Assembly (NCBI GenBank): GCA_024644775.1
Contig: JAHEHB010000041.1
Coordinates: 1 to 20,033 of the forward strand
DNA length: 20,033 nucleotides
Direction of reading: 5' to 3'
From: Deltaproteobacteria bacterium
GTDB taxonomy: Bacteria; Desulfobacterota; Desulfobacteria; Desulfobacterales; SURF-15
Position numbers and translations under genes: made by a program. Positions within the stretch are counted from its first letter, which is position 1. Each line of letters starts with the position of its first letter. Below, piece by piece: positions 6,146-14,899 of the stretch. Below the pieces are notes generated by a model. It saw nothing but the letters and a program-made list of their open reading frames with translations, did not search any database and was not told the DNA's origin.

Positions 6146-7690
6146 TTAAATAATCGCTTCAATCAAATGGGGTCCCGGGGTTTGAATCGCCGCTTCAAGC
6201 TGTTCGTTGAATCGTTCGGCGGTTTTTGCACGGGTCGAATGGACCCCCATCCCCTGGGCGATGTTCACCCAGTCTATATTCGGGCGGGTTAACTCAAACA
6301 GTTCTCTGGCCTTCGGACAATCGTAATCGACACCCACCCGTTTGAGTTCCCCATGCAGGATTCGATAAGAACGATTCGAAAAGATAACCGTAACCACGTC
6401 CAGCGCCTCGTGAGCTTGTGTCCAGAGGGATTGCAGCGTATACATTGCCGAACCGTCGGCTTCCATTGAGAATACTTTTCGGTTTGGACAGGCCACAGCG
6501 GCCCCGGTGGCAACGGGCAGGCCCTGGCCGATGGCGCCTCCTGTAACATAGAGACAGTCGTGAGGCGGCGCGCCGGATGTCCACTGGTCTGCACTGCGGC
6601 TCGAGGTGACAGCCTCATCTGAAAGGATGGCATGCTCCGGCATCAGCGCTGTTAAGGATATCCATACTTTTTCAGCGGTCAACTCTCCAGTGGGTAAATC
6701 AGGACGGTTGCGTTCGTAAACGGCAGCCGGCTCGTTCGGTACATCGAGTTCTTCTGCCAATGCTTCCAGCGCATCGATGCCGGCGTCTTTAACAGTCGCC
6801 AAGGTATGAATTTGACAGTTTTCGGGAGTCAACCAGTTGGGCAAATTGGGCCACGCAAAAAATGAAACAGGTGGTTTTGCTCCCACCAAAATCAAATGGT
6901 CAGTACCTTCAAGCATCTTCAATGCCGGTTTCACAGGATAAGGCAGTCGCTCAATAACGGCTCTACCGGCGCCACGCTGGAGTCGGCTGTTTGACCTTTC
7001 TGCAATCATTCGAGCTCCGGTTGCCCGAGAAATTCGGCTGGCTATTCGTAACCCTTTTTCCATAAGCAAAGATCCGGCCAACAACATCACCGTGGGTTTA
7101 CCGCTCTTTAAAATGCCGGCAATGGTCCGGATGGTCTGAGAGTCCACCACAGCCGGTTTCGGTGCATCCGGTATTGGCACGGGGCCCACACTTTCATCCC
7201 AACTGCTATCTGCCGGTAAAATGAGCGTTGCTATCTGTCCGGGCGGACTTAACGCTGCAGCAATGGCATCGGCTCCATCAACCGGAACACTGGCGGCATC
7301 CTTCGATGATCGTACCCAGTCCGAAGCGGATGCGGCGATTGATTCAATGTCCATTGTCAGCGGCGCATTGTGTTGAAGATGATATGTGGCATGGTCGCCC
7401 ACAATGTTTACCATGGGACTGTTGGCGCGTCGCGCATTGTGAAGATTGGCCAACCCATTTCCCAACCCCGGTCCCAAATGCAGCAACGTCGCTGCCGGTT
7501 TTCGCGACATACGCGCGTAGCCGTCGGCCGCTCCCGTGCAGACACCTTCAAACAACCCCAAAATAGTGCGCATCCCTTCAATCTTATCAATGGCTGCCAC
7601 AAAATGCATTTCAGAGGTACCCGGATTGGTAAAACAGACTTCCACTCCACCATTTACAAGCGTTTGAACCAAACTTTCCGAACCGTTCAT
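6146..7690 (-). CDS. Thiamine diphosphate-dependent enzyme, acetolactate synthase large subunit-like
   Basis: A 514-residue ThDP enzyme of the pyruvate decarboxylase/acetolactate synthase superfamily. Residues 1-170 form the pyrimidine-binding domain with the catalytic glutamate (Glu48 in LGLFEGVCTGAADGYAR). The central domain (about 185-330) is less conserved, as usual. The C-terminal domain has GGAIGQGLPVATGAA and the ThDP/Mg motif, here ADGS (411-414) with Asn439 in SNRSYRIL. The length is short compared with classical IlvB (about 560-570), and no regulatory small subunit lies nearby, so biosynthetic acetolactate synthase is unlikely. The benzoylformate decarboxylase-like or 'acetolactate synthase-like' catabolic branch fits better, meaning a 2-oxoacid decarboxylase or carboligase. 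An AAGGAAAAGG sequence precedes the ATG. The gene stands alone on the minus strand; its substrate is unknown. Confidence 0.85.
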   Translation of the reverse strand: MNGSESLVQTLVNGGVEVCFTNPGTSEMHFVAAIDKIEGMRTILGLFEGVCTGAADGYARMSRKPAATLLHLGPGLGNGLANLHNARRANSPMVNIVGDHATYHLQHNAPLTMDIESIAASASDWVRSSKDAASVPVDGADAIAAALSPPGQIATLILPADSSWDESVGPVPIPDAPKPAVVDSQTIRTIAGILKSGKPTVMLLAGSLLMEKGLRIASRISRATGARMIAERSNSRLQRGAGRAVIERLPYPVKPALKMLEGTDHLILVGAKPPVSFFAWPNLPNWLTPENCQIHTLATVKDAGIDALEALAEELDVPNEPAAVYERNRPDLPTGELTAEKVWISLTALMPEHAILSDEAVTSSRSADQWTSGAPPHDCLYVTGGAIGQGLPVATGAAVACPNRKVFSMEADGSAMYTLQSLWTQAHEALDVVTVIFSNRSYRILHGELKRVGVDYDCPKARELFELTRPNIDWVNIAQGMGVHSTRAKTAERFNEQLEAAIQTPGPHLIEAII

Positions 7691-8083
7691 ATTTAGTTAC
7701 CTTTTCCTTTGTGAGGGTTGGTTATTGAAATTTTTCTAAAACAATGCGGGCAACATAATCAATGTTGGATATGAATTCAAGGTGAGAAGGTCAGGGATAT
7801 GAAGTTAATAATTCACATCAACGAGAGTGATTAGTATTCTAACCAACTGATTTGATCCCTATATTTTAAACAAAATACTAAATACGAAACACTAAAAACT
7901 TGATGAATTCGGCTTTCTGCGAATTCATCAAAAATTAACCACCTTGCACTACCGGAAAGTTTGTTGGTACAAACGGAAGGGAATGTGATTTAATTTCAAA
8001 CGCTGCTCGATTTTGTTAATATTTATGAAAATCCTTTAACAGTAGATTAATGACACAAGTTTCGCACCCCTTTTTCTCGGTGA
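7691..8083. other. AT-rich spacer between the divergent ThDP enzyme and recQ
   Basis: 393 bp without a credible gene. It must contain the promoters of both divergent genes, but none could be fixed with confidence. It holds a perfect 12-bp hairpin (7900-7931) and a smaller one, GTTTGT-TGGT-ACAAAC, near 7959-7974. Confidence 0.5.
7900..7931. other. Perfect 12-bp hairpin upstream of recQ
   Basis: TTGATGAATTCG (7900-7911) pairs with CGAATTCATCAA (7920-7931) around an 8-nt loop. The minus-strand transcript would continue GTTTTTAG after the stem, which resembles an intrinsic terminator for antisense transcription. On the plus strand it is followed by AAATTAACC. A protein-binding palindrome is equally possible. 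Confidence 0.5.
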
Positions 8084-10315
8084 ATGGATGCAAGACGTAT
8101 GTCCAATCAAGCGCGATCCATACTTAAAAATGTATTCGGTTACGATGAATTCCGACCGCTTCAGGATGAGATTATAAAATCGATCCTCACAAAAACCGAT
8201 ACAGTGGTGGTGATGCCCACCGGTGGCGGAAAATCACTATGCTATCAAATTCCAGCACTCGTTTTTCAGGGTTTAACCATCGTCATTTCACCGTTAATTT
8301 CATTGATGAAAGACCAAGTGGAGGCATTGACCCAATCAGGGGTTGCAGCCGCGTTCTTAAACAGTGCATTGTCACCGGCAGAATACCGTGCCATTGTGAA
8401 GCGGATCAAACAAGGAGAAATAAAATTACTCTACCTGGCCCCGGAAGGTCTCCTTAAAACAAATATGATGGAACTGTTGTCGTCGATCGACGTGCAGTGC
8501 CTGGCCATCGATGAGGCCCATTGTATCTCTGAATGGGGACACGATTTTCGAACGGAATATCGTCAGCTGATTGTTGCCCGTGATCGTTTTCCGGAAGCTC
8601 CCTGCGTGGCGTTTACAGCCACGGCAACGCCAAGGGTCAGGAAAGATATCAGGGAGAATCTGCGGATGGATACTTGCAATGAGTTTGTTGCCAGTTTTGA
8701 TAGAGAAAACCTGTTTATTCAGGTAGCTGCCAAAAAGAATGCACTGGAACAAACGATTCGATTCATTCGAAACTATCCAGATCAATCCGGTATTATCTAT
8801 TGCTATTCCAGAAAACAGGTCGAAGATCTTTACAGCAATCTGAAACATGCAGGATTTTCCGTTCGGCCCTATCATGCGGGCCTACCTGGTGATCAGCGCA
8901 GTGAAAACCAGGAATTATTCATACGCGATGATGTACAAATTATCGTGGCAACCATCGCTTTCGGAATGGGGATCGATAAGCCGAATGTACGATTCGTTGT
9001 TCACTACGATCTTCCCAAGAACATTGAAAGTTATTATCAGGAAATCGGGCGGGCTGGACGGGACGGCCTGCGATCCCACTGTTTATTGTTGTTCAGCTAT
9101 GCCGATGTGCAAAAAATCAAATATTTTATCGAACAAAAAAAACCGCATGAAAAGCGTATTTCCAATATCCATTTCGCTGCTCTGATGCGATTTGCAGAAA
9201 CCGAAGACTGTCGCAGAACACCATTGCTTAACTATTTTGGGGAAAATCATTCAACCACATCCTGCAATATGTGTGACAATTGCGTTAGCGAAAAAATCGA
9301 GCGGGTGGATATCACCATCGCCGCACAAAAATTTCTTTCGTGCCTCAAACGAACCCGCGAGACGTTCGGAACACACCACATCATTGACGTGCTTCGGGGA
9401 TCCACGGCAAAAAAAATCCTCAAATTCGGTCATCAGGATCTATCGACGTACGGTATCGGAAAGGAATATTCCAAAAAACAGTGGTTTCAATTGTCGCGTC
9501 AATTTCTTCACAAGGGGCTGATGATTCAGGATATGGAGTTTGGCAGTTTGAAACTCACAACACGTGCCTGGGAGGTTCTCAAAGGTGAAGAAACCGTATA
9601 CGGCCGCCTGGATCACGACCGGAAGGATGATGCGCCGATGGCGGAATCCGCCGATGAAGGGGCTCTGGACCATGACCGAGCGTTGTTTGAGCGTTTAAGA
9701 AAGACGCGTAAACAATTGGCAGACCGGATCCATGTTCCACCGTATGTTATTTTCTCAGATCGGTCTCTGATCGAGATGGCTTCTCGTTTTCCCCAAACCA
9801 GGGATCGTTTTTTGGATATCCATGGGGTGGGTTCCGTAAAATACGAAAAATACGGTCCGGCTTTTCTGGATGTCATAGGCGCCTATTGTCGGGAACACCA
9901 TATTGAGGAGCGGATAAAAAGCTCCACTCTTCGTTCAAAAACTGAATCGGCCGAGGATTCCGTGACAGCCAAAAAACCAAGGCACCACCTCGTTGGTGAA
10001 GCCTATGAATCCGGTGAATCCATTGAAAATATCATGAGTCGATTTGGCATCAAGTTGGCAACGGTTTTTGATCACTTCTACAAATACCTACGGGAAGGAT
10101 TTTCCCTCCCGTCCGACGAACTGCTGCCTTTCTCAAGCCTCTCGTCAGATCAAAATGGGCAGGTTCTCGATGCATTCGATCGAATCGGTACGGAATATTT
10201 AAACCCTGTTTTTAAACATTTTGAGGGGAAAATCGATTACGACGACTTAAAGGTTCTTCGCCTCTTTTATCTAAGCAGAAACTCTATTTTTCGAAAAGAA
10301 AAGAGCATTCGGTGA
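8084..10315 (+). CDS. recQ: ATP-dependent DNA helicase RecQ
   Basis: A 743-residue RecQ helicase, a 3'-5' DNA unwinding enzyme of recombination and replication-fork repair. All core motifs are present: the Q motif around FRPLQDEII (23-31), Walker A TGGGKS (46-51), DEAH (143-146) followed by the aromatic-rich loop with Trp151, and motif VI QEIGRAGRDG (319-328). The RQC zinc site is Cys376, Cys394, Cys397 and Cys400. An HRDC domain spans about 530-605 (FERLRKTRKQLAD...DIHGVG). Beyond it, about 630-743 form an extra helical extension starting HHLVGEAYESGESIENI, like the helix-turn-helix-type tail of some RecQ proteins; E. coli RecQ (609 aa) lacks it. The start is uncertain: ATG 8084 has only GGTGA adjacent, and ATG 8099 is an alternative. 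It stands alone between two minus-strand units. Confidence 0.95.
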   Translation: MDARRMSNQARSILKNVFGYDEFRPLQDEIIKSILTKTDTVVVMPTGGGKSLCYQIPALVFQGLTIVISPLISLMKDQVEALTQSGVAAAFLNSALSPAEYRAIVKRIKQGEIKLLYLAPEGLLKTNMMELLSSIDVQCLAIDEAHCISEWGHDFRTEYRQLIVARDRFPEAPCVAFTATATPRVRKDIRENLRMDTCNEFVASFDRENLFIQVAAKKNALEQTIRFIRNYPDQSGIIYCYSRKQVEDLYSNLKHAGFSVRPYHAGLPGDQRSENQELFIRDDVQIIVATIAFGMGIDKPNVRFVVHYDLPKNIESYYQEIGRAGRDGLRSHCLLLFSYADVQKIKYFIEQKKPHEKRISNIHFAALMRFAETEDCRRTPLLNYFGENHSTTSCNMCDNCVSEKIERVDITIAAQKFLSCLKRTRETFGTHHIIDVLRGSTAKKILKFGHQDLSTYGIGKEYSKKQWFQLSRQFLHKGLMIQDMEFGSLKLTTRAWEVLKGEETVYGRLDHDRKDDAPMAESADEGALDHDRALFERLRKTRKQLADRIHVPPYVIFSDRSLIEMASRFPQTRDRFLDIHGVGSVKYEKYGPAFLDVIGAYCREHHIEERIKSSTLRSKTESAEDSVTAKKPRHHLVGEAYESGESIENIMSRFGIKLATVFDHFYKYLREGFSLPSDELLPFSSLSSDQNGQVLDAFDRIGTEYLNPVFKHFEGKIDYDDLKVLRLFYLSRNSIFRKEKSIR

Positions 10316-10526
10316 ATATTCTATTGCAGGGGGAAATCTCTTTACATGCATCAGTCTGGGTGAGCCACACGAGGGTTATCGGTACAAGCTGGTTGCCGGG
10401 ATTGTTCGGATATGATGCTTGTTGTGCAGTGAGGAGAGTCCCCGGCATTGCCATCGCCGTTTGATTCCTGAATACCTTCAGAATAAGTTAAAAGGTATCG
10501 AAATTACTTATCTTTTGTAATTATTT
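10316..10526. other. Convergent intergenic region
   Basis: 211 bp between the 3' ends of recQ and the flavin oxidoreductase gene. No gene is seen. ATACCTT and AAGGTAT around 10474-10500 form a 7-bp stem with a 13-nt loop close to the end of the oxidoreductase gene; there is no clear T-run, so terminator function is unproven. Confidence 0.4.
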
Positions 10527-12449
10527 CTAAAGCTTCGCGCCAACCTCATACCCTTCTGCTACTGCATCGATAATTTCCCGAGGCGCCCGTGCATCACCGA
10601 TAACATGGATTTCCTCAATTTTTCCACAAAACCTTTCCACCAAAGCCTGTTCAGATTTGAATCCCATCGCCAGGATAACGGAATCATAGCCCGTAATCTT
10701 CCGCACACCTTCAGCGTCTTTAATCAAAATCGAGTAATCATCGAATCCGATCAATTGGGTGGAGGTCAGGATCCGAACGTTTTTGTCTCTTAATCTTTTT
10801 TTAAGAAAATAGGAGAGATGCCGAACGAGATCCATTACGATATCTTCGCCCATTTCCACAAGGGTAACCCGGATTCCCTTTTCTGATACAAAATCCGCCA
10901 CCTCTGCTCCGATTTCTCCGCCACCGATAACGACAGAATGGTTTCCAAGGTCGACGGCTTCTGAGAAAACATCTTCGACAACAAAAAATTCGATTTTGTC
11001 AATACCTGGAATATCGGGAATCATCTGCCGGGAACCGGTTGCGACAATCACCACATCGGGCTGATTTTTCTCAATCATTTCAGGTGTTACAAGAGTGTTG
11101 AGTTTAATATCTAATGAAAGTTTTTCGAGTTGTCTGCATTGATAATCGATATATTCCCTGAGAACGCCTTTTTGAGGAGGCTTTGATCCCATAAGGACCA
11201 TTCCGCCAAGTTGTCCGTTCTTTTCGTACAACGTGACCCGATGACCCTTTTGAGCGGCGGCCTGTGCGGCTTTCATTCCCCCGGGCCCACCGCCAACCAC
11301 CATCACACGTTTTGGATTTTCCGCCTTCTGGAGACGCCGTTTTCCCTCATTTCCCACATCTGGATTAACCGTGCAGGCGAGGCTTCCCTGGCGAATACTT
11401 TTAATACAGCGATTGCACGAAATACAAGGCACGATATCGTCGAAACGCCCGATAAACGCTTTTTGGGGTACAAAGGGATCGCTTATCAATGCTCGCCCCA
11501 TGGTGATAAAGTCGGCTTTTCTCTCTTTCAGTATTTTCTCCGCATGACGCGGGTCTCGGATACGACCCACGGCAATGACCGGAATCTTCACCACCTTTTT
11601 GATTTCTGCAGCAAAAGGTACGAAGACGCCTTCTTCAACATAATAGGGAGGATGGTTCATCTGGACCGATACGGATGACGCAGCCGAAAGGTGCAGTGCG
11701 TTTGCCCCGTTTTCTTCCAAGAGACGCGCGTAGAACTTCGTATCTTCGATCTCCAGACCTCCTTGGACATATTCCGAAAGGCTCATTCGACAAATAATCG
11801 GATATTCCATGCCCACGCGTTCTCTGATCGCCTGAATGATTTCGAGGGGAAACCGCCCTCTTTTTTCTTGGGTTCCCCCATAGTCATCCTGTCTTTTATT
11901 GGAGAACGGCGAAAGAAACGAACAGATTAAGCTGCCATGTCCCATTTGAATTTCCACACCGTCTGCTTCAGCTTGTCGAACCCGCTCCACGGCTCGAGCA
12001 AATTGCTGAACAAGGCTTTCAATCTCTCGAATATTCAATTGTTTTGGCATCTCTTTTCTTACAGGACAGGGAATCGGAGAAGGCGCCACAATCGGCTCCC
12101 CGGTGATTGCTGATGACGTCTGTCTGCCTGCGTGGTTTATCTGGATAACGATGGGACAACGTTCACGATGAACCGCATCAACAAGCTTCTTTAGGTGTAT
12201 GGTGTGTGCTTCCTCGGCAATCATGGCCACATGCTGAGTCAGCTTTCCCTGTCTCGATATACTTGTATGTTCAAAGGTGATGTAACCAACGCCGCCCCTC
12301 GCCCTTTGAAGATAGTATTCGATTTGTCTTTTTGTGATGCATCCGTTCTGATCCGCGAAATTTGTTACCATTGGGGGCATAACGATTCGATTCCGGGTTA
12401 CCATGGAGCCGATTTTCCCGGGTTCTGAAAGATGTTTCAGACCGTTCAT
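10527..12449 (-). CDS. FadH-like NADH:flavin oxidoreductase (old yellow enzyme plus Fe-S plus NAD(P)/FAD domains)
   Basis: A 640-residue three-part enzyme. Residues 1-335 are an FMN-binding TIM barrel of the old yellow enzyme type (RIVMPPMVTNF, IQINHAGRQT, FLSPFSNKRQDDYGG). A [4Fe-4S] site follows with Cys342, Cys345, Cys348 and Cys359. The C-terminal half has two dinucleotide folds, VVGGGPGG (385-391) and VIGGGEIG (507-514). The architecture matches 2,4-dienoyl-CoA reductase, trimethylamine dehydrogenase and bile-acid or aromatic-acid enone reductases. At the place of the FadH catalytic Tyr (GHGY-L) this protein has Ser173, so it probably acts on another enone. The start ATG 12449 has AGGGA 7 nt upstream; the frame runs open to 12545, but that extension is repeat-derived sequence without homology. 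It lies 203 bp downstream of korD on the same strand, so it may share the operon's job. Confidence 0.9.
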   Translation of the reverse strand: MNGLKHLSEPGKIGSMVTRNRIVMPPMVTNFADQNGCITKRQIEYYLQRARGGVGYITFEHTSISRQGKLTQHVAMIAEEAHTIHLKKLVDAVHRERCPIVIQINHAGRQTSSAITGEPIVAPSPIPCPVRKEMPKQLNIREIESLVQQFARAVERVRQAEADGVEIQMGHGSLICSFLSPFSNKRQDDYGGTQEKRGRFPLEIIQAIRERVGMEYPIICRMSLSEYVQGGLEIEDTKFYARLLEENGANALHLSAASSVSVQMNHPPYYVEEGVFVPFAAEIKKVVKIPVIAVGRIRDPRHAEKILKERKADFITMGRALISDPFVPQKAFIGRFDDIVPCISCNRCIKSIRQGSLACTVNPDVGNEGKRRLQKAENPKRVMVVGGGPGGMKAAQAAAQKGHRVTLYEKNGQLGGMVLMGSKPPQKGVLREYIDYQCRQLEKLSLDIKLNTLVTPEMIEKNQPDVVIVATGSRQMIPDIPGIDKIEFFVVEDVFSEAVDLGNHSVVIGGGEIGAEVADFVSEKGIRVTLVEMGEDIVMDLVRHLSYFLKKRLRDKNVRILTSTQLIGFDDYSILIKDAEGVRKITGYDSVILAMGFKSEQALVERFCGKIEEIHVIGDARAPREIIDAVAEGYEVGAKL

Positions 12450-12546
12450 CTCTGAGTCCCTTTCCAGTAAAAGTTCGAAATCCCAAACACCTTGCGCTCC
12501 AGCGTACCCGTTGAGGGGAAGAGGACAGAGGGCAGAAGACAGCACT

Positions 12547-12602
12547 CAGCCTCCTTCGTCCAGCTGGGCTTTGGACACACCTGACACAGCGGGTAATTGT
12601 AA
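12547..12602 (+). repeat. Dispersed repeat, copy B
   Basis: Second copy of the element at 5493-5581: CAGCCTCC, GTCCAG, the exact 18-mer GCTGGGCTTTGGACACAC (12563-12580), and a tail ending in GGGTAATTGTAA. It lacks the extra 32 nt of copy A. A purine-rich run with GAGGACA and GAAGACA units (about 12518-12543) precedes it. It sits between korD and the flavin oxidoreductase gene. Confidence 0.7.
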
Positions 12603-12652
12603 CCATCTGATTTGAAATAAAAGAAAGTCTAAATTCTATAGTGGAAGCTCGA

Positions 12653-12865
12653 TCATTCATCCTCGATTTCGATGGCGATTGCGAAATCCGGGCACATGAG
12701 TTCACATAACCGGCAGCCGGTACAGCGAGACATGTCCTTTTCCATGGGTAGAAGATATCCTTTTGGATTGATTTTTTCAGAGGGTTTTAGCGCCTTTTTA
12801 GGGCACGTTTCCACACAGATCAGACAGCCTTTGCAATATTTTGGATGAATGTGAAGTTTATTCAT
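12653..12865 (-). CDS. korD: 2-oxoacid:ferredoxin oxidoreductase, delta (ferredoxin) subunit
   Basis: A 70-residue ferredoxin with two complete [4Fe-4S] motifs, CKGCLICVETCP (Cys11, 14, 17, 21) and CTGCRLCELMCP (Cys48, 51, 54, 58). In four-subunit oxidoreductases this subunit carries electrons from the ThDP site to external ferredoxin. The start is ATG 12865: the frame is open further upstream, but that region overlaps korB out of frame and has no ferredoxin homology. Only a weak ribosome site (GAG 5 nt upstream) is visible. The gene follows korB by 55 bp; in many relatives the ferredoxin gene comes first in the operon, so the last position here is a variation. The exact 2-oxoacid is unknown. 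Confidence 0.88.
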   Translation of the reverse strand: MNKLHIHPKYCKGCLICVETCPKKALKPSEKINPKGYLLPMEKDMSRCTGCRLCELMCPDFAIAIEIEDE

Positions 12866-12920
12866 AGTAACTCGATTACGAATTGGAGAATTTAGGAATT
12901 TCCTATCAATTGCCGGATTA

Positions 12921-13742
12921 CTATTTCTCAGCCAATCGATCGACGATTCTCTGATAGCTTTCGATCCATTCGGGCTTTTTAATGTCGCAAAATTCACCAA
13001 TGGGAATCTTCCCGTCAGGAACTTCCTCGTCGCGTTTTATCTTCGCTGAACTTTTTTTCAACTCTTTTATCATTTCTACCGGGGATTTTTTAAGGTGGAC
13101 GGGGCATTGAGACATGATTTCGATAAACGCCGTCCCTCTTTTTCGGATTCCCTTGGCAACGGCACGCACGGTCTGGCGCGGATGAGCCGTGGTCCATCGC
13201 GCAACATAGGTCGCGCCCGCCGTTTCAGCCAGTTTGCACAGATCAAAACTTTCTTCCGTGTTCCCGTAAGGCGTCGTGGTCGTGTTGATACCGGTGGATG
13301 TTGTGGGAGCCACCTGCCCCCCGGTCATGCCGTACAGGCCGTTATTGATGCATAAAATGGTTAAGTCGATATTCCGTCTGCAGGCATGAATGAAATGATT
13401 TCCACCGATGGCACCGGTGTCCCCGTCTCCGGTGATGACAATGATTCGAAGTTCTGGATTGGCTAAAAGGGCGCCGGTTGCAATGGCCAAAGTCCGTCCA
13501 TGTATGGTCCATCCGGAATCAAAGTTAAGGTAATGGCTGGTTAATCGTGCGGAGCATCCAACACCCGTGATAAAAACAAAGTGCTCTTTCGGGATGCCGT
13601 CTTCGTTGATAAGCTTATCTACGGCATGCAATGCGGTATTGAGTACCTGGCCGGATCCGCAGCCCGGACACATGATCAATGGTAACCGATCGCCCAAGGG
13701 ACCTTCTTCCTTGAGGTATTTCAACATGGGATGTTTTTTCAT
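12921..13742 (-). CDS. korB: 2-oxoacid:ferredoxin oxidoreductase, beta subunit (ThDP-binding)
   Basis: 273 residues, the usual size. The ThDP/Mg motif is GDGD (105-108) with INNGLYGMTGGQ (132-143), and HGRTLAIATGALLANP (81-96) is the typical helix before it. Four cysteines are placed as in the family to bind the internal [4Fe-4S] cluster: Cys25 and Cys28 in CPGCGSG, Cys63 in GVGCSARL, Cys213 in SQCPVHL. The enzyme oxidises a 2-oxoacid with CoA to acyl-CoA, CO2 and reduced ferredoxin. The start ATG overlaps the korA stop as ATGA, with GAGGAA upstream inside korA, so translation is coupled. The sequence fits 2-oxoglutarate or branched-chain/aryl oxoacid enzymes; substrate assignment needs a tree. 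The kor symbol is used for the family layout only. Confidence 0.92.
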   Translation of the reverse strand: MKKHPMLKYLKEEGPLGDRLPLIMCPGCGSGQVLNTALHAVDKLINEDGIPKEHFVFITGVGCSARLTSHYLNFDSGWTIHGRTLAIATGALLANPELRIIVITGDGDTGAIGGNHFIHACRRNIDLTILCINNGLYGMTGGQVAPTTSTGINTTTTPYGNTEESFDLCKLAETAGATYVARWTTAHPRQTVRAVAKGIRKRGTAFIEIMSQCPVHLKKSPVEMIKELKKSSAKIKRDEEVPDGKIPIGEFCDIKKPEWIESYQRIVDRLAEK

Positions 13743-14899
13743 TCCAGTTCCTCTTCGATTTTGGAAAGAATGTATTCGGGCGTATGGAGGCTGCCAAGAC
13801 AGGGTATCCCAACGATCTTTTTGCAGCGGTCTCTGAGCGTTTCGGTAATCGGATGAATCATCATACCCAAATTCATTTCCGGAACAAACACGGTTTCAAC
13901 ACCATGAACGATCTTTCTCAGCTTCCGTTCCGGAAACGGCCACAGGGTTTTCAGCCTCACATATCCCACGTCGATTCCCCGCATTTCACGTGCTTCCATC
14001 ACCGCTTCGATGGCGGTTCTAGACACCGATCCATAGCAGATTACCAGATGCTTGCAATTCTCCAAAAATTTTGTTTCCACCTTCGTGATTTTGTCTACAT
14101 TACCTTCGATTTTCTTCTGAAGCCGTTTTACACAGTCATCGTGCATCTGAAGATCATATTTCGTAACATTTCCATCCTCGAGATGTACCAAACCGATGTA
14201 GTTGATATTGAATCCTTCACCCCAATTTGCCATGGGAGCAACGATATCGTGACCCCAGGGAAGATACGATTCAGGCGGTATGTCTAAATCCTGCGGCTTT
14301 TTTCGGTTGATGATCTTAACCCTGTCTGCCGATGGAATTATCAGGCGTTCCCGCATATGCGCAACCGTCTCTTCCGTCATGACCAATACGGGTGTTCGCC
14401 ACCGCTCAGACAAATTAAAGGCTTCAATGGTAAATTCAAACATTTCCTGAACCGACGCCGGCGCCAGAGCAATGATAGCGCCTTCGCCATGGTGTCCCCA
14501 TCTTGCCTGCATCACATCTTCCTGGCTGGTGGTGATATATCCCTGCCCAGGACCCGGCCTCTGGACATCCACGATAACCAGTGGCGTTTCAGACATGATG
14601 GCATAGGAAATCGTCTCTTGCATCAGGGAAAATCCCGGGCTGGAAGTCGCGGTCATGGCCTTAGCGCCGGCCCATGACGAGCCCAACAGAAGACAGGCGG
14701 AGGCAATTTCATCTTCCATCTGAATAAAACGCCCCCCCACCTGGGGCAGTCTAAGGGCGGCATGCTCCATAATTTCCGATGCAGGTGTGATGGGGTACCC
14801 GCCATACACCCGGCATCCGGCGGTTAAGGCACCTTCAATACATGCTTGGCTGCCTTGAAGATAATACGTACCCGGTTTGAGGATATTTTGATTATTCAT
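13739..14899 (-). CDS. korA: 2-oxoacid:ferredoxin oxidoreductase, alpha subunit
   Basis: 386 residues, matching separate alpha subunits of 2-oxoglutarate:ferredoxin-type oxidoreductases. The hallmark GGYPITPASEIME is at residues 33-45, followed by FIQMEDEIASACLLLGSSWAGAKAMTATS, which forms the part that contacts ThDP in the beta subunit, and VDVQRPGPGQGYITTSQED. The C-terminal part (GYVRLKTLWPFPERKLRKI) is the usual transketolase-like C-terminal domain. The gene begins directly after the korC TAA (no spacer) and ends in a 4-bp overlap with korB, so these three subunits are tightly coupled. No substrate-determining residue can be read with certainty; 2-oxoglutarate, branched-chain or arylpyruvate substrates all remain possible. 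Confidence 0.92.
   Translation of the reverse strand: MNNQNILKPGTYYLQGSQACIEGALTAGCRVYGGYPITPASEIMEHAALRLPQVGGRFIQMEDEIASACLLLGSSWAGAKAMTATSSPGFSLMQETISYAIMSETPLVIVDVQRPGPGQGYITTSQEDVMQARWGHHGEGAIIALAPASVQEMFEFTIEAFNLSERWRTPVLVMTEETVAHMRERLIIPSADRVKIINRKKPQDLDIPPESYLPWGHDIVAPMANWGEGFNINYIGLVHLEDGNVTKYDLQMHDDCVKRLQKKIEGNVDKITKVETKFLENCKHLVICYGSVSRTAIEAVMEAREMRGIDVGYVRLKTLWPFPERKLRKIVHGVETVFVPEMNLGMMIHPITETLRDRCKKIVGIPCLGSLHTPEYILSKIEEELE

Noticed and set aside
6146..7690. Biosynthetic acetolactate synthase (ilvB)
   Set aside because: No small subunit gene or other branched-chain amino acid genes are nearby, and the protein is shorter than IlvB; a catabolic superfamily member is likelier.
12450..12545. 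N-terminal extension of the flavin oxidoreductase
   Set aside because: Homology begins at the internal ATG 12449, which has a good ribosome site; the extra 32 residues reach the repeat sequence.
12866..13000. N-terminal extension of the ferredoxin subunit
   Set aside because: It overlaps korB in another frame and has no ferredoxin-like sequence; ATG 12865 gives a normal-length subunit.
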